From positions 15,543,468-15,607,467 of the forward strand of contig NC_133478.1 in assembly GCF_025370935.1 (NCBI RefSeq): a DNA stretch of 64,000 nt, written 5' to 3'. Shown here piece by piece: positions 10,623 to 22,900 of this stretch. A program made the translations under genes and the position numbers. The notes under the pieces were generated by a model that saw nothing but the letters and a program-made list of their open reading frames with translations, was not told the origin of the DNA and did not search any database. The first letter of the stretch is position 1. The number at the start of each line of letters is the position of its first letter. Source of the DNA: Choristoneura fumiferana (lineage: Eukaryota; Arthropoda; Insecta; Lepidoptera; Tortricidae).

Positions 10623-11690
10623 TTAGCTACGATTTCATTTTCTATTCATACATCGTATAACCTGTACCTTATGCAGCATTATAGCAGGTACATTTTGTAA
10701 TACACACGTAAAATACCAAAGATATTTTATTGAACGGAAATTTCGTTTGTATCGCGCAGAGTGTGCTCGTATGATAAAATCAATGGAGTAATGTATTCAT
10801 TCTATATTTGGACTTTATTGGTTTCGTATTATTACTCTACTGGTATTGGATTCAATTTGTTTTACGTTATGACTGTACTTGGAAATGATTCAGTGAAAGA
10901 GAATGGCTTTTATGAGTTGTTCATGAAGGTACTTTTATGTTACAGCCGTTTGTGTAATATAATATTATTTAAGTCACAATAAAGCTACATTTTTATCGTC
11001 TTCACGCAGTTGCCACACTGCTGGCGATTAGATATAAGCGAGTAGTATCGTATTGTAACGCTTTTCTGTACATAAAGCATATGAAAATTACAGTTAACAA
11101 GAGAATAGAGATTCACAAAGGCGAACTTTTCCAGTTAACCTATAAGGGATCTCTTCCAGTTAACCTATAGCTATATAAAAGAGTATAGATAAAAAGTAGA
11201 AACGATCAGAATCAGTGTGTTGATTTCGATAGTTTTATCGCTGAGCAAGGATTTTCTCTGACAGCTCTCGTTCTGAAAAACTTGTAGAGAGTTCTTCGGG
11301 CGGCAGTGTGAACAATTAGCGATGAACTATGAAATGTGCTATCAAATTAGGTACACATACTTTTAGAGAGGTTATGACAACAAAATTAACTTTAAAGTAA
11401 ATACACTTTCATCCATATCTATCAATACTCGATAGAGTATATCCGTCTGGAGAGATTACTCTTGTGGTAATCAAAGGTTTTTTAAAATCCATTCTGGATT
11501 AATTTTGTCTGGGCCACGATAGAACTCTTTATTAAAATTGGTACCTAATTTGTTACTATCTTATATATTTCTTTTACACGGGTTATACCTACATATTATA
11601 TTATACCTACCTACCTAATGTACTTAAGAGTACTTACGTTTCTTGTGTGCAAAAATCGTCGATAGCTAGTAACTTTATTAAGAAAATATT
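10623..11690. other. Mostly unassigned; LINE tail at 11055-11170
   Basis: 11055-11170 is another reverse-strand LINE 3' end like 4250-4362. The rest shows no gene. The 73-codon + ORF at 10761-10982 is unsupported. Confidence 0.4.
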
Positions 11691-12165
11691 AAGAAAATAC
11701 TAAATATCCATAGGACTAAAACTACTATTAAATTAAAATAACTAAAACTAAAACTTTAATTAAAAAAGCGAGGTGGGCCTCTTGGCATGGTGCCCATCAC
11801 GCAGACAGCATTCCCGCGTTGAACTGCGATTGCGATTCTTTGCGCGAGAAAGCTGCCGGCGCGAGGGTTGCCTGTTGCCTCCCTTAACCTATTGCTGAGC
11901 TCCCTGTGTAGCTCCAGCGCACCCTTACCCCAAGGACCTAGAGTCTCGACGCCGAAAGCAAAGAAATTATATTGGGCGCCGAGACAGCTATATTTTGTGA
12001 CCTTGAGGCGTTCCCGGGCGTCTGCCGCCGCCCCCGCATATTTGGTAGTTGCTGGTAGGTAGGACGCCGCCAGGGTATCTGTTGTACAGGTAGCGTCCCA
12101 CACCAGCGCACGGCTAGTCTTCCAGGGTATTAACGACATTCCGTCAAATGATAGTCGTTTCCTCG
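11691..12165 (-). mobile_element. Fragment of a retroelement-associated ORF
   Basis: The - strand frame from about 12150 to a stop at 11756 reads SFDGMSLIPWKTSRALVWDA.. and ends with ..SFLAQRIAIAVQRGNAVCVMG. The pattern 'GxTLxPWxxGRxLVWDATxxDT..ETLGPWG..FLxQRxSIAVQRGNAxSV' is, to my knowledge, a recurrent C-terminal piece of invertebrate reverse-transcriptase-type ORFs. An AT-rich tail follows (11691-11755). There is no upstream reverse transcriptase domain, so it is a truncated copy. I infer retroelement origin; a host gene is unlikely because no splice context is visible. Confidence 0.55.
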
Positions 12166-12479
12166 TCGATGATGGGACAGCTGCCTTATCCGGACAATTC
12201 GTATCATAAGGGCCTTAAAAAACGTTGCCATGAAACAAAACAAAAGCCACATCACAGGATCCTAAATTGAAAAAGTGAAGAGAAAACTTTGAAAACAAAA
12301 AGGGCAAGAAAATTGAGCAACATATTGGAACTTGCACAAAGGGGATTGAATTTTTTAAATTTGGAATCACCGGCGCGGAAAATTACTAAAAGCGGGGTTT
12401 TGACACGCGTGGAAAGCCTGGAAACACGGCTATACTTGGCAGAACACCAAATTGTTTATTTCACATTTTTCATTCATTT

Positions 12480-13105
12480 TTAGGGTTCCGTAGTACCTAA
12501 AAAAGGAAAAACGGAACCCTCATCACTTTGTTTTCCATCTGTCTGTCCGTCTGTGCGTCTGTTTGTCTGTCAAGACCTTTTTCTCGGGAATGCGTATAGG
12601 TATCAAGTTGAAATTTTATGCTAATAAAAATCTAAACTTTGAACGCTCAAAAAAGTTTTCGCCTTATTTTCAAATATTTTGCAGTGGAATTAAAACCTAT
12701 AGGGTACTTCCTGTAGACCTAGAATCATGAAATTCGGCAAGAAGGAAGGTCTTACAGCAACAATAAAAGAAAAAATCCTAAAATCGCTAATTTGTTGCTC
12801 CATCACAAAACAACACTTATATAATTCGAAAACGATGGTTTATTTCGACACTCTGCGTAGACCAAGATGACATGTACCACGCGTGAACTACGGTGCACGA
12901 GGCCCCGAGTTCAAATCCTAGTATAGTAATAACAGTTTTCGTTTTCATTTTTATTTTTCCTTGCTCAAATATTTTATATTTTAGAGGAAAAAAATAATCG
13001 GATAAAACGGGAAAAATCCCCGAGTCTCCATCAACGATTTATACAAATTTGTACGGAACCCTCGGTGCGCGAGTCCGACTCGCACTTAACCGGTTTTTTT
13101 TATTG
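12480..13105. repeat. GGTTCCGTA-type interspersed element
   Basis: Starts at TTAGGGTTCCGTAGTACC, continues CGGAACCCTCATC and a (TCTGTCCG)-rich stretch, and ends CGGAACCCTCGGTGCGCGAG..ACTCGCACTTAACCGG plus a T run. These ends delimit a repeat I recognise as widespread in moths and butterflies. A tRNA-like box B (GAGTTCAAATCC) is embedded near 12906, possibly a nested SINE remnant. Confidence 0.6.
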
Positions 13106-13914
13106 AGTAGTTGGCCTAATACATTTTTTCAAGCGATGTGATACAAATCTGGACTTGCACCTCTAAGTTTTTCCATGTGCAAAAATATTTCCGATATGAA
13201 ACAAAATATCGCAAAAATTAAACTTATATATCAAATACTTCAGGTAATTGTGACTCGACTTTTCATAAACACATAGGCTGCATTTCAGAGATTGAGAGGG
13301 CGCAGCGAAAAAAAGACGCGAATTTATTTACTCGCTTCTCAGTTTAATAAATTAGTTAAACCTTTTCTACTTAAAAGTTCGTGTATTTTTTTTTTTGTAT
13401 TTATTTATTTTGTTTGCTTTTCTTTTTTTTTTTTTCAAATTGCGGGGCCGCAGCGAAAAAAAGATCGAAAATAGTCGAACCGATTCTGAGATTTTGTTTG
13501 TTTGTTTTTTGTTTGTGTTTTTTTTGTGTTATTTGTTTTGCTTCTTGTGTGAATGTGAATAAATGTCTTCTTTCTTTCTTTTTTCTTTCTTTTAATTTTC
13601 ATAATGTTATACGAGTAACTTCCCAAAAGGAACAAAACAATACAGCGTTGAGCGATCAAAAACCCATCTACTAAATAACTTACTAACATGCGTTTGAAGC
13701 AAATCTCTTGTAAGCCCGAATTACAGAATATCCCTTCCGGCACGGATCTAGAGATTACCTTATAAACAGGTTTATTTTAATCCACGACCCTTCAGGGCTG
13801 GTGAAATAACAACAACATTTGAAACTCTGCAAACATGTGCGTTTTTTTTTATGTGTGTGTGTTTTATTATTATTTTTGCAGGTGGTAGGACCTTGTGCAA
13901 GGTCCGCCCGGATT

Positions 13915-13976
<62 letters not shown>

Positions 13977-14725
13977 ATATATGAAAAAATATTATAATCT
14001 GTAGAACTTTAACTTATCTTTTTTATCATCTATTCAGAAAAAAACATAGTCTTACAAAGAAAGAAAGAAATAACAATTTCTTTTGGAAATTAGAGCATTC
14101 CTGAGATGCAATGGCAAGTTGTATTTTTGTGCATTTATTTTTAGGTGTAATTATGGTATGAACTGACGATTAGATTCGAACGAACGACTAGGAACACACA
14201 AAATTTGCTATTTTTGAAAAAATCTGGTTTCGTCGGGAAATAAAATTACAAATAACATAAATTATGACAAACATTACATTATGACTTGCGAAAATTATGA
14301 GAGTAGATGGGCACCCTGTGTAAACACTGACAAGCAATCATGGCACTATAACGAGGTTCTTCGTACGCTCAACAATTACAGCCCATGATGGTACTTATAC
14401 TATTCAAAAGCCCGTATGGATAATAATAAATTCCAATTTAAATTACAGCAAAAAATATTTTCTAATAATAATTTACAGGCTTAAATAAGAGCTGCAAAGC
14501 CTTTACGGAAATAAACGACTGAGATGCTTTCAAAAGATTTTCGTTTCCTTTTCGTGACCAAAGAGATCCAGGTGTAATTTTCTTTGCCTTACAAAAATAC
14601 GGAGGGATCTTTAATGTTAACACTCGTTAAAAATATTTGATGTTGAAAACATGCTTTATGCCTATTTACTTCTAACGATTTTTATATGGTCATAACCTAC
14701 GGGCCTAAATTGAAGTGGAGCGCAA
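13106..14725. other. Low-complexity and unassigned sequence; TC microsatellite
   Basis: T-rich stretches at 13385-13440 and 13495-13600, a repeat-family-E start at 13880-13917, then a perfect (TC)n microsatellite at about 13916-13973. ORFs here are low-complexity artefacts. No gene seen. Confidence 0.6.
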
Positions 14726-14726
14726 G

Positions 14727-14879
14727 TACCATCTGCCAAATATGTCGTAAGTTGATAATCGTTTGCATGTCATAAAACAATAATGCCAATAGAGTTCAGT
14801 GAAAGTTCGACTTTAGCGACATGTTTATTTCATCGGAGCTTATTTAAAAATTTATAGACCACTTATTTGGCTGATAGTA
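14727..14879. repeat. MITE family F, copy 1
   Basis: Ends TACCATCTGCCAAAT and ATTTGGCTGATAGTA are inverted. The interior (CGTTTGCATG..AATGCCAATAGA..GTTCGACTTTAGCGACATG) is found in reverse orientation at 28596-28765. Two copies with the same ends support a mobile element. Confidence 0.7.
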
Positions 14880-15114
14880 CAATGAAATTATACTGGTAAG
14901 AACCGAGTTTGTCATTTGAGTACGATAGCGGCACATTTCAATTGAAAAATAATCGTTTTACTCGCACAATTCGCCATTTTCGCTTAAAAAATAGGAGAGT
15001 TTAATATATCTAACAATTCAATACATTCCATAAAAACGTAAAAAACGTGTACGCATTTAAAATATGAAAAATTTCCAACATCTGGAACAAAATATGGATA
15101 GTGACATTTATGTC

Positions 15115-15455
15115 CAACCTCCAGATTACGAAATTCCTAAGCATAGGTACTTATCGTGAAGGCGTGCCGCGGCAGCGACCGTCGAAGTGCCAGAAACGAT
15201 ATGGCGGCGTTTCATAATATGCCTAGGAATATTACGATCTGCCTAACTTGCTAAATTATGAAATGGCGGCGTTTCATGATATGCCTAGGATTTTCATGAT
15301 CTGCCTAAACGTCACTAGGCAAATCGCTGAACGGTAAGTTTTGAAAGATATGGCGGCTGTCCCTTAGCCAATTCACGAAAATGGCGCCAGTTCACGACGT
15401 GCCTAGGAATTTCGTGATCTGGCGGATTTTACGATCCGCCGCCGACATATATACT
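15115..15455. repeat. Array of CCTAGG-centred diverged repeats
   Basis: At least four copies of a unit resembling 'ATGGCGGCGTTTCAT-RATATGCCTAGGAAT-TTTCATGATCTGCC' occur near 15123, 15200, 15262 and 15375. Each holds the palindrome CCTAGG (CCTAAG in the first) beside a dyad-like TTCRTGATCTGCC. Units vary in spacing and are not coding. It could be the inside of an unclassified element. Confidence 0.6.
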
Positions 15456-16860
15456 GTGAAATTTTGGATGTGATAGAAAATTAGTGTTTCAAGCTCAGTT
15501 AAGGACGGACTAAATGCATTAACTAATTTTTGTTGAAATTAGTCTGACAAAATTTGCGGTTTCCATTCAATGAGTTCAAAATCTGATCGAATTTCTGTGA
15601 TGTATGAAAACTACACATTTAATCAGACTTATCTAGCAAAAGATTTAATGCATTATAATTATCCAGCATTAACTGAGCTTGTCTAATTTTGTATCACGTT
15701 CAAAATTTCACTCTTGGCGAGTATGCCTCTTATTATTAAATTTATGAAACCTGTTCAACTGTCAACTGGAACAAAAGAATGACAATTAAAAAAGTACAAA
15801 GCAGGATCGATAGTTTAAAACACTTTGATTGTAGCGTGACGACACATATTAAACTGAAATCACTCGAGGATCGACTCGCTTCATTATACTACGTTCATTC
15901 AATTATTGCGCGCCGACCGCCTATTACAAGCAATTATTTTAAAAGCTTACCGACCACTTTCGTAAGACCTGCCTCCCCTCTCCATTCACATAATATATGG
16001 CGTGTGATTCACGGTTCACGTTACTCTGGTTACTATTCGATATTTCGATCGTTACAAACGTGTAGTAGTTTGATCATGGCTGCATTAATATGAATGAACT
16101 AAACTTTTCATTCGTTCTATAGTGGGTATTTTTTATTAAATTGGGACAATTACAATAATCTGAACATATGAAAAAATGGTACCTTAATTGTCTAAATCCG
16201 TCCTGTCCTGCGGTTTGAGAGATATGCGGTAATAAAGAATATTACATACAAGATACGCGCGAAAAACAATAATACCACTCCTTGCAGTCGGGTAACAAAA
16301 GGTCTGACTTACTTAAGTACTCATTAACGCACATCTTAAATCCTTTAATCATCTAGAGTTCATAAAATCATGAACTCTTAGTGGGTATTGTTCAAATACA
16401 CTCTTCACTTCTACTTCTTTCTACTTGCACACTACCAACATTACCATACACTAGTACCAGATAGTTGACAACAGAAAAATACGTCCATATATTATTGCCG
16501 ATGCGTCGCGTGGCCATTTCGTGGTCGTAATCTTCTTTTGTGAATGTAAATATCAAATTGAAGGCCGTATATATGATTTAAACTAAAAATGTAGGTACGA
16601 TACATCATTTGCATTGTTTAAAGAGTACCGCGATAAAGGCGTGACTACATTTTAAATCAAAAATTCATATGAAAAATCTTTACAAAAAGTGTTAAGTCAA
16701 ACTAATCGAATCTGCTGAAATATTTCTTCATTCTTTATGTTTTTAAAACACTGTGTATAAGCGTTATATTTAAAACTTTTTAGTTATTTTTCACAAAAAA
16801 AAAATCTCTCCTACATTAGTCGAACGTATCACTATCAAGGAGTCGGCGCCCGCGCACAGT
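15456..16860. other. Upstream region of the Beat-like gene, unassigned
   Basis: No exon recognised. A 104-codon + ORF (15779-16093) has no known domain. The last few hundred bases could contain promoter elements, but I cannot point to specific factor sites. Confidence 0.35.
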
Positions 16861-16881
16861 ACAGTCGGCCATCAACTGCAG

Positions 16882-16910
16882 TATAATCCGGACCAGCGTG
16901 CCATTCAGTT
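16882..16910 (+). promoter_or_regulatory. Candidate core promoter of the Beat-like gene
   Basis: TATAAT at 16882-16887 is followed, with the start A at 16907 (25 bp later), by TCAGTT, a good arthropod initiator match. This lies about 30 bp upstream of the start codon at 16937. The geometry suits a TATA/Inr promoter but implies a very short 5' leader, so the true start may lie further upstream. Confidence 0.35.
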
Positions 16911-16936
16911 TGTTTGTGTACTGTGACGACCTCGGG

Positions 16937-16979
16937 ATGGGATCTATAACCGCAACCGCTTTGTTGTTATTGTTATCAG
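16937..16979 (+). CDS. Beat-like exon 1 (signal peptide)
   Basis: The ATG sits in context CTCGGGATGG; 14 codons plus one base end at donor GTAATT. The leucine run is a signal-peptide core. The start is chosen because its phase 1 end joins exactly to exon 2 (GGT split) and the joined product is a typical secretory leader. Confidence 0.75.
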
Positions 16980-19900
16980 GTAATTAGATATGTTAATTTA
17001 TATTTTAACGATTTATAATTTATGACTTTTGTGGAGTTTATTTGAAAAGCGGGTAGCTTTTGCTCTCGATGTCTTCCGTCTAAAGAAAAATCAATCTTGG
17101 AAGAAGTTTTTTTGAATCATAGACTTCCAATCTAGCAAAAAGACTCTATTTAGGGGCTGTTTTACCATCCATTGATTAGTGTTAACTGACGGTTAAATGT
17201 GATGCCGTTTCCGTCTATTCGAACAAAACAAATAGAGACGGCATCACATTTAACCGCCAGTTAACACTAATCAATGGATGGCGAAACAGCCCCTTAGTTA
17301 TAAAGTGTCAAATTGTGTGGAGTTTAAATTAGGTTTAATAATTAATAAAAAAAATCCTGTCAGAGGGCGTATGTAGATAAGAAAAAAATAGATTAAAATT
17401 TGTTGTTTCTTTGTGTTAAGTGATAAACTCAAATAAGTAAGTAGGTACGTAGATTTTATTGGTGTGTTTCCGACTAACTCTTTAACTCTTAACTTTTTTG
17501 CTTACCTATGTAGAAGTTATCTCTCTTCAAGATGAACTATTTGACATTTCATATTTACTCCATATTTTTATCAACATATAAGACCAAGAACGGAAGACGC
17601 TGCCATCGTTCATACACCATTACTTCTCATATTTCATTTTATACACTGAGCAGCAAAAAATCTGGCCCTCAAATGTATGCAGTAATAGGTATTTTTTATG
17701 TAAAGTGAGCCGAATTTTGTACCGCTGAGTATAGATTTTTTTATCGTGGTTACTGACTAGACACTGACAAAATTGTTCTCTCATGGACAGCGTCATATTT
17801 TTTTATCTTAATTAACTAACTAAGGCTATGACCTTGCTTCATTATCTTTATCGGTTAACGGTTAAATTAAATAAAAAAAAAACCTGCTAAAATTATAAGT
17901 TTTCGGTTTTAGCTAGCAATCGGATAGAAACAATCGGATCTCAACTGTTATTAATAAGTTTTAAAGTTTTTTTGGATAAATATCCGTTTTCAATCGCTAC
18001 TTTAGATGTACAATCTAAGCATAATAGTTATTCAGAAAGCATAATTCTTCTTAATAAACGTTTCTGTTGAAACCGTCCTCTTTTCCAAATTATTATAAAA
18101 CTAACATAAATTTTATATCGTAATAGTAATTTGGAAAGTAACCAACGATATTGTATGACTAAAGCCCGATGTGCAACAAATAATTTCTCTCCAACCGTTA
18201 TTTCATTGAATAGAGGCTCTATTCCAGCTTAATAAGTCCTTATGCATAAATAATAGCGTCCCAAGTTTGAGGACTGACTTTAATTATCTTAGTTACTTGT
18301 TGGATTGTGCATTTGAGATGAGATCTTATTAATACATCATTCAGTATATAAACGCGTGGTATTTATTATTGAAAATGATTGGGTAACTTACAATATGTAA
18401 TGAAATTAGTTAGAAATTAACCTTCACTAATTCTAAATTCGAAACAAATATTTTTATTTATTTTAATGCCTTAATAACATTATACCTACCATCATTACAA
18501 GACACCCAATGCAAAAGAGTACTTAGTGTAAAGGAAGAAAGAAAGAAAGAAAGGTTTATTTTGGCTCCTGTACCACCTAAAACTAAGACTAAAACTAGCA
18601 CTAAAACTACTACTAGTGTACTTCTTTTATATACTTTACTATATTACATAGTTAGTTACATACATATTCACGTACTTCCCAGTTTTATAATGTATAGAAA
18701 AATATGATTTAATTAAGCACGTTAAGTACCTAAGGGTTTAAGTTCTTTGATTATCCGTTTACATCAACATATACCATAAACTAAATCTGATACTTTTATT
18801 ATCCTGTCAAGGGGTTTGATACTAAAAGCTGGTTTCAGGTAGTTGTGGTTCAATATACGAAATATGAGACCGACATATTCTGATCGTTCCGTTCATATGC
18901 CCTAATAGAACATGCATACCAATTAAGACCTTAATGAATATAGCGGTCAACAGTTTAGTTGACACAGGCTTATGTAGTAATTATTCCTTTTTAGGGCACA
19001 GCCTTCACTTAATTTATTCATAGCGGTTTTTGGCAATGCCTCTAATTCCAGTCGCAAAGGAATATTACAGAAGTCAGCGTTTGTTATAATTATAATAACT
19101 CTCGGTTATTTTTATTTATTTTTCTCCAAGGGCTTATTACCGCTGGACCATACAGCACTAACTCAGGTGGGTAGATAATATAACAGACAACCAAAACAAA
19201 GCCCCGTATTTCCTTTTTTTTCTTTGCAGACACCTACATTTTGTCTTTTTACCGCTGCTTCCCATATACCACCTAAATCCGGACCAAACCGCGCACAAAT
19301 TATCATGATTATATTATACCTAATCTAAAAGCTTTTTATTCTCATTATTAGTACTGTGCATGTGTTCATAATTTAAACTCTATCTATCCAAAGACAGTTG
19401 CGATTTTAATTGCACCCAATTTAAGTCAATTGTCAAGTTAAGAATAACTCAAGTCACATGGCTGGTACTTATGAGTCGTTACAGTAACGTTTATTAAGAC
19501 AAGCTATTAAGGGATAACGTTTGTGCACAGAATTATAATGTTAATCGTTATTACTTGGGATTAAGTTAATTCGTTATGCGACACAGCGTAAAATAGGTAT
19601 TCTAAATTTAATGAATGTTGAATTTAGTTTTTTATCATTTACTAGCTGTCTATATTATTAATATGGATTAATTAATGTTGTTGTTTGTTCTCCTTGTAGG
19701 GGTTGAGATTATGTAATTTTATCAAAATCGTCAAAAAATAGATTGAAGGTTAGGTCAATTTCTTTGATTCGTCAGTATGAAAATCTAAGGATACCTTTTT
19801 ATTAACACTGATCTTGCACTTGCGGAAACATAAAGTTCAATTGTATCCATATTAAATAAATTAAGTTTGTGGACGGAGGATTAAGTTTGTGGTCCTATTT

Positions 19901-22900
19901 GGTAGTTAGGATCATTATATCTATCATAGTTTCCAATATAGTCAGTCGATGTGCCACAAAATAAATCTGAAATCACTATTTCTACCCAAATTTGGCCACT
20001 CTGGACTAGTTTAGACTCCTTACTCGTCATACAGTCAGGCAGGACTAAACGAAGGCATGTTGTTAATTAGTCTCACAACACGCCGCGTATCCGCGTTCTC
20101 ATAAACACGAATATCATTGGAAGTGATGTCCTAAATACAGCACATTAATGTATTAAGGCGCACACGACCACTCAATTGAGCATATTAAACCGACGCTGTC
20201 TTAGGGTCTTGTGACGCTGGGCTTATAACAAGGGGCTTTGCTTTGAGCGCAAGACTTTTTTTAGAACAGTTTATGATTTTAACGCGACTACTAAACTTGA
20301 TACAAAGCAGAGTTGCGGGTTTGTCATCCTAAAAAGGTTATAATAATATGCGTAATTGTGTTTGTTTGTTCATGTGTAACGTCACCAATAGAAATCAATC
20401 GTTTCAAATATTCTTACGTCAGTTTTTTTATTTATTTTGATCTTATACAATCGACTTCGTTACCTACTCAATTTGTTTACTAATTATGACCGTTTTGTAA
20501 TCTTTGCAATATTAAATCATTTTCGTGTCTAGAGTTTTCTGTTTTATTTCTTTAATGCCTTACACACAACAATTATAATGAGGTGGGATATCCACTTTGT
20601 TTACTTGTATCAATACTCTTTGATTTTGATGAATGATGACTATTTAATGGACCAATTATAAATACCGTAGTATCATCACAATTACTAAAAACAATTATTA
20701 TATTGTGTTTTCTTGTGAATAAAAGCACTTGTTGCGCGTATACTTAATGGGTCTTTCGTTCATTTTGATTAAATAATGAGCTGTGATTGCTTTGGGTCCG
20801 ATGGACGGACAAAACACAATGACCATTATTAAAATTAAACTGTTAAACTGCTAAAGTGCTTAACCATTCAAATGCCTAACTGTGAAGATATTTTTTTATA
20901 GGTACTTATTATTTTAAAAAGATGTTTCTATGTTTATTACTCAACCATGCTAAAACGGCTGAAGGGATCTTGATTAAATATGACACAAAATAATTTAGAA
21001 TTTAAATTAATATGAGGGATACTTTTTGTCCCGGTAATTTCTACAATTCCCACGGGATAACGATAAACGAAATATTTTTTCAGTAACAACAAAAACTTTA
21101 ATACAAATACTGATTTCTTTATTTAATGAGTTTCTGTGAATGTTTTTTAATGAACTACATTTTTAATATTTTTTTATGATCATACATCGTTATCGCGGGA
21201 GCAAAAACAAATCAGTTAAAGAATAGATACAACAGAATGTCTATTTAGTGAAACGGATATATTCTGCCTACAAATTCTAAGCATCTAAGAAGTTAAAATT
21301 GCAAGTTGAAATGTCGTTCCACAGAAGATTTTGTTTGACGGAAACTAACGTTGCACTTAGAGCAATATAATTTTGTATCGCGAGCCTGTAATTCGGGGTA
21401 ATCCTTTATCTATAACTCCACAAATTCATCGCACGTTTTTTTCCTTCGCGGCATTTTTAAAAGCACTCGGTAATTATGTTGTGAACACAATTATTATTAC
21501 GAATAATTAATAAATGACAATGTCAAATAGGAAAAGTGACTGAAGAGTTTGCGTTGTGATTGCATAGTTAATCTTTTTAAGTATGTACTAAGTTATCAAT
21601 CAAGTCAAGTATGGAGGACTGATGTTAGAAATAAAGTGATTAAATTTTGAACTCATAGGCATAAAATGTTGCTCGATTTAAGTGTCACTTCTGTTATTGC
21701 TTATTTTTCATAATCTTTCAGTACTGTCAAATCGTTTTTGCTCCCGCGATAACGATGTATGTTTATGATAGAAATTTCTCTATCATTATTGCAATACAAA
21801 CCATTATAACTAAATAACTAATACAATGTTGTTTAAATACTACATCGAATGGGAGCCGCGAGGGCCCGCGTCAATGAGTCAACTAACACCATAATGTAAT
21901 GAGATATGATGGCGCCTTTCTCTTGGCAATTGGTCTAATTTAAAAAAATAAAAACACAACGAGGCGGATTGTTATGTAAACTGTTTGGAGAGCCCCTAAT
22001 GCTGGCTAATTTATCTCAGTTTAGGACCAAAATACCGCTATAATTTCGGTAACTCCTGTACTTCCGCACCATTACGGGAATGTCGTTCTCCATTTTGTCT
22101 AGCCACCCACGTTTAATGCGCTGTGCTCTTGCGGTGCCTAAATACCTTAAAGTTGTTGACGTTAAGTAAGTAATATTGTCTGCTGGCTGGGTCCATCTTT
22201 CGAGCTGGTCGTTCGGAAAATGTCTTGGGGAATCCTTGAACAAATGATAAGGAATAAACGGATAGACCTTTAACCGATAAACTTTTCTGTTAATACTTGT
22301 AATAAGTACTTGTGGCGAGACCAAAATTCTTCAATAGTAGTTAACTTATCTACCTACTACTCGTAGAGAATTGTCATTTTCCGATAGAAACATGCATGAC
22401 ATTAAAACCTCGAAAGCGTGAACATTTATCACATTTAGGCTAAAAATATAGATGTCAATGAGTTTCAGCTATTCGATGTAAACAATGGACTACAAACTGC
22501 GTTATCGTAACTGAATAGAGGCAGTAAAAAGGTTCTTCACGTTAACTTTCCCAAATTGCCGTAATAAAGTCCAACTTTTACGATTATTAATTGCAAGAGT
22601 ACTTACATTATTAGATTGGAATTGAAGTAGATATTTTGTGCGTGTCGTTCCTCGGTTAGCTGGGACTTGTTTTTGCATAATTAATTTGTTTAATCTACCC
22701 GGAATAGTTGGTGGGCTAACATGGTATTACTGGGCAAACAGAGGCTCTGTTTATGTTTTAACTGCACAGTATACCTACTATAGAGTCAGCTTTCAATTAT
22801 CATTTTCTATTGCATTTTAATCAAAGAAACGAAAATACAAGCTGAGACATGACTGCACAGAAAAAACAGAAAAAGAGACCAGCGCTGCACAGTATGCCTA

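Noticed and set aside
13292..13743. ORFs rich in Phe or Lys on both strands
   Set aside because: Low-complexity T/A runs with no domain or splice context.
15779..16093. 104-codon + strand ORF upstream of the Beat-like gene
   Set aside because: No recognisable domain, no splice-site pairing to exon 1, and composition like the surrounding non-coding DNA.
22016..22324. 102-codon - strand ORF as a gene or LINE fragment
   Set aside because: The 'GWLDKMENDI' stretch vaguely recalls LINE C-termini, but the rest does not match anything I know and no copies are seen in the window.
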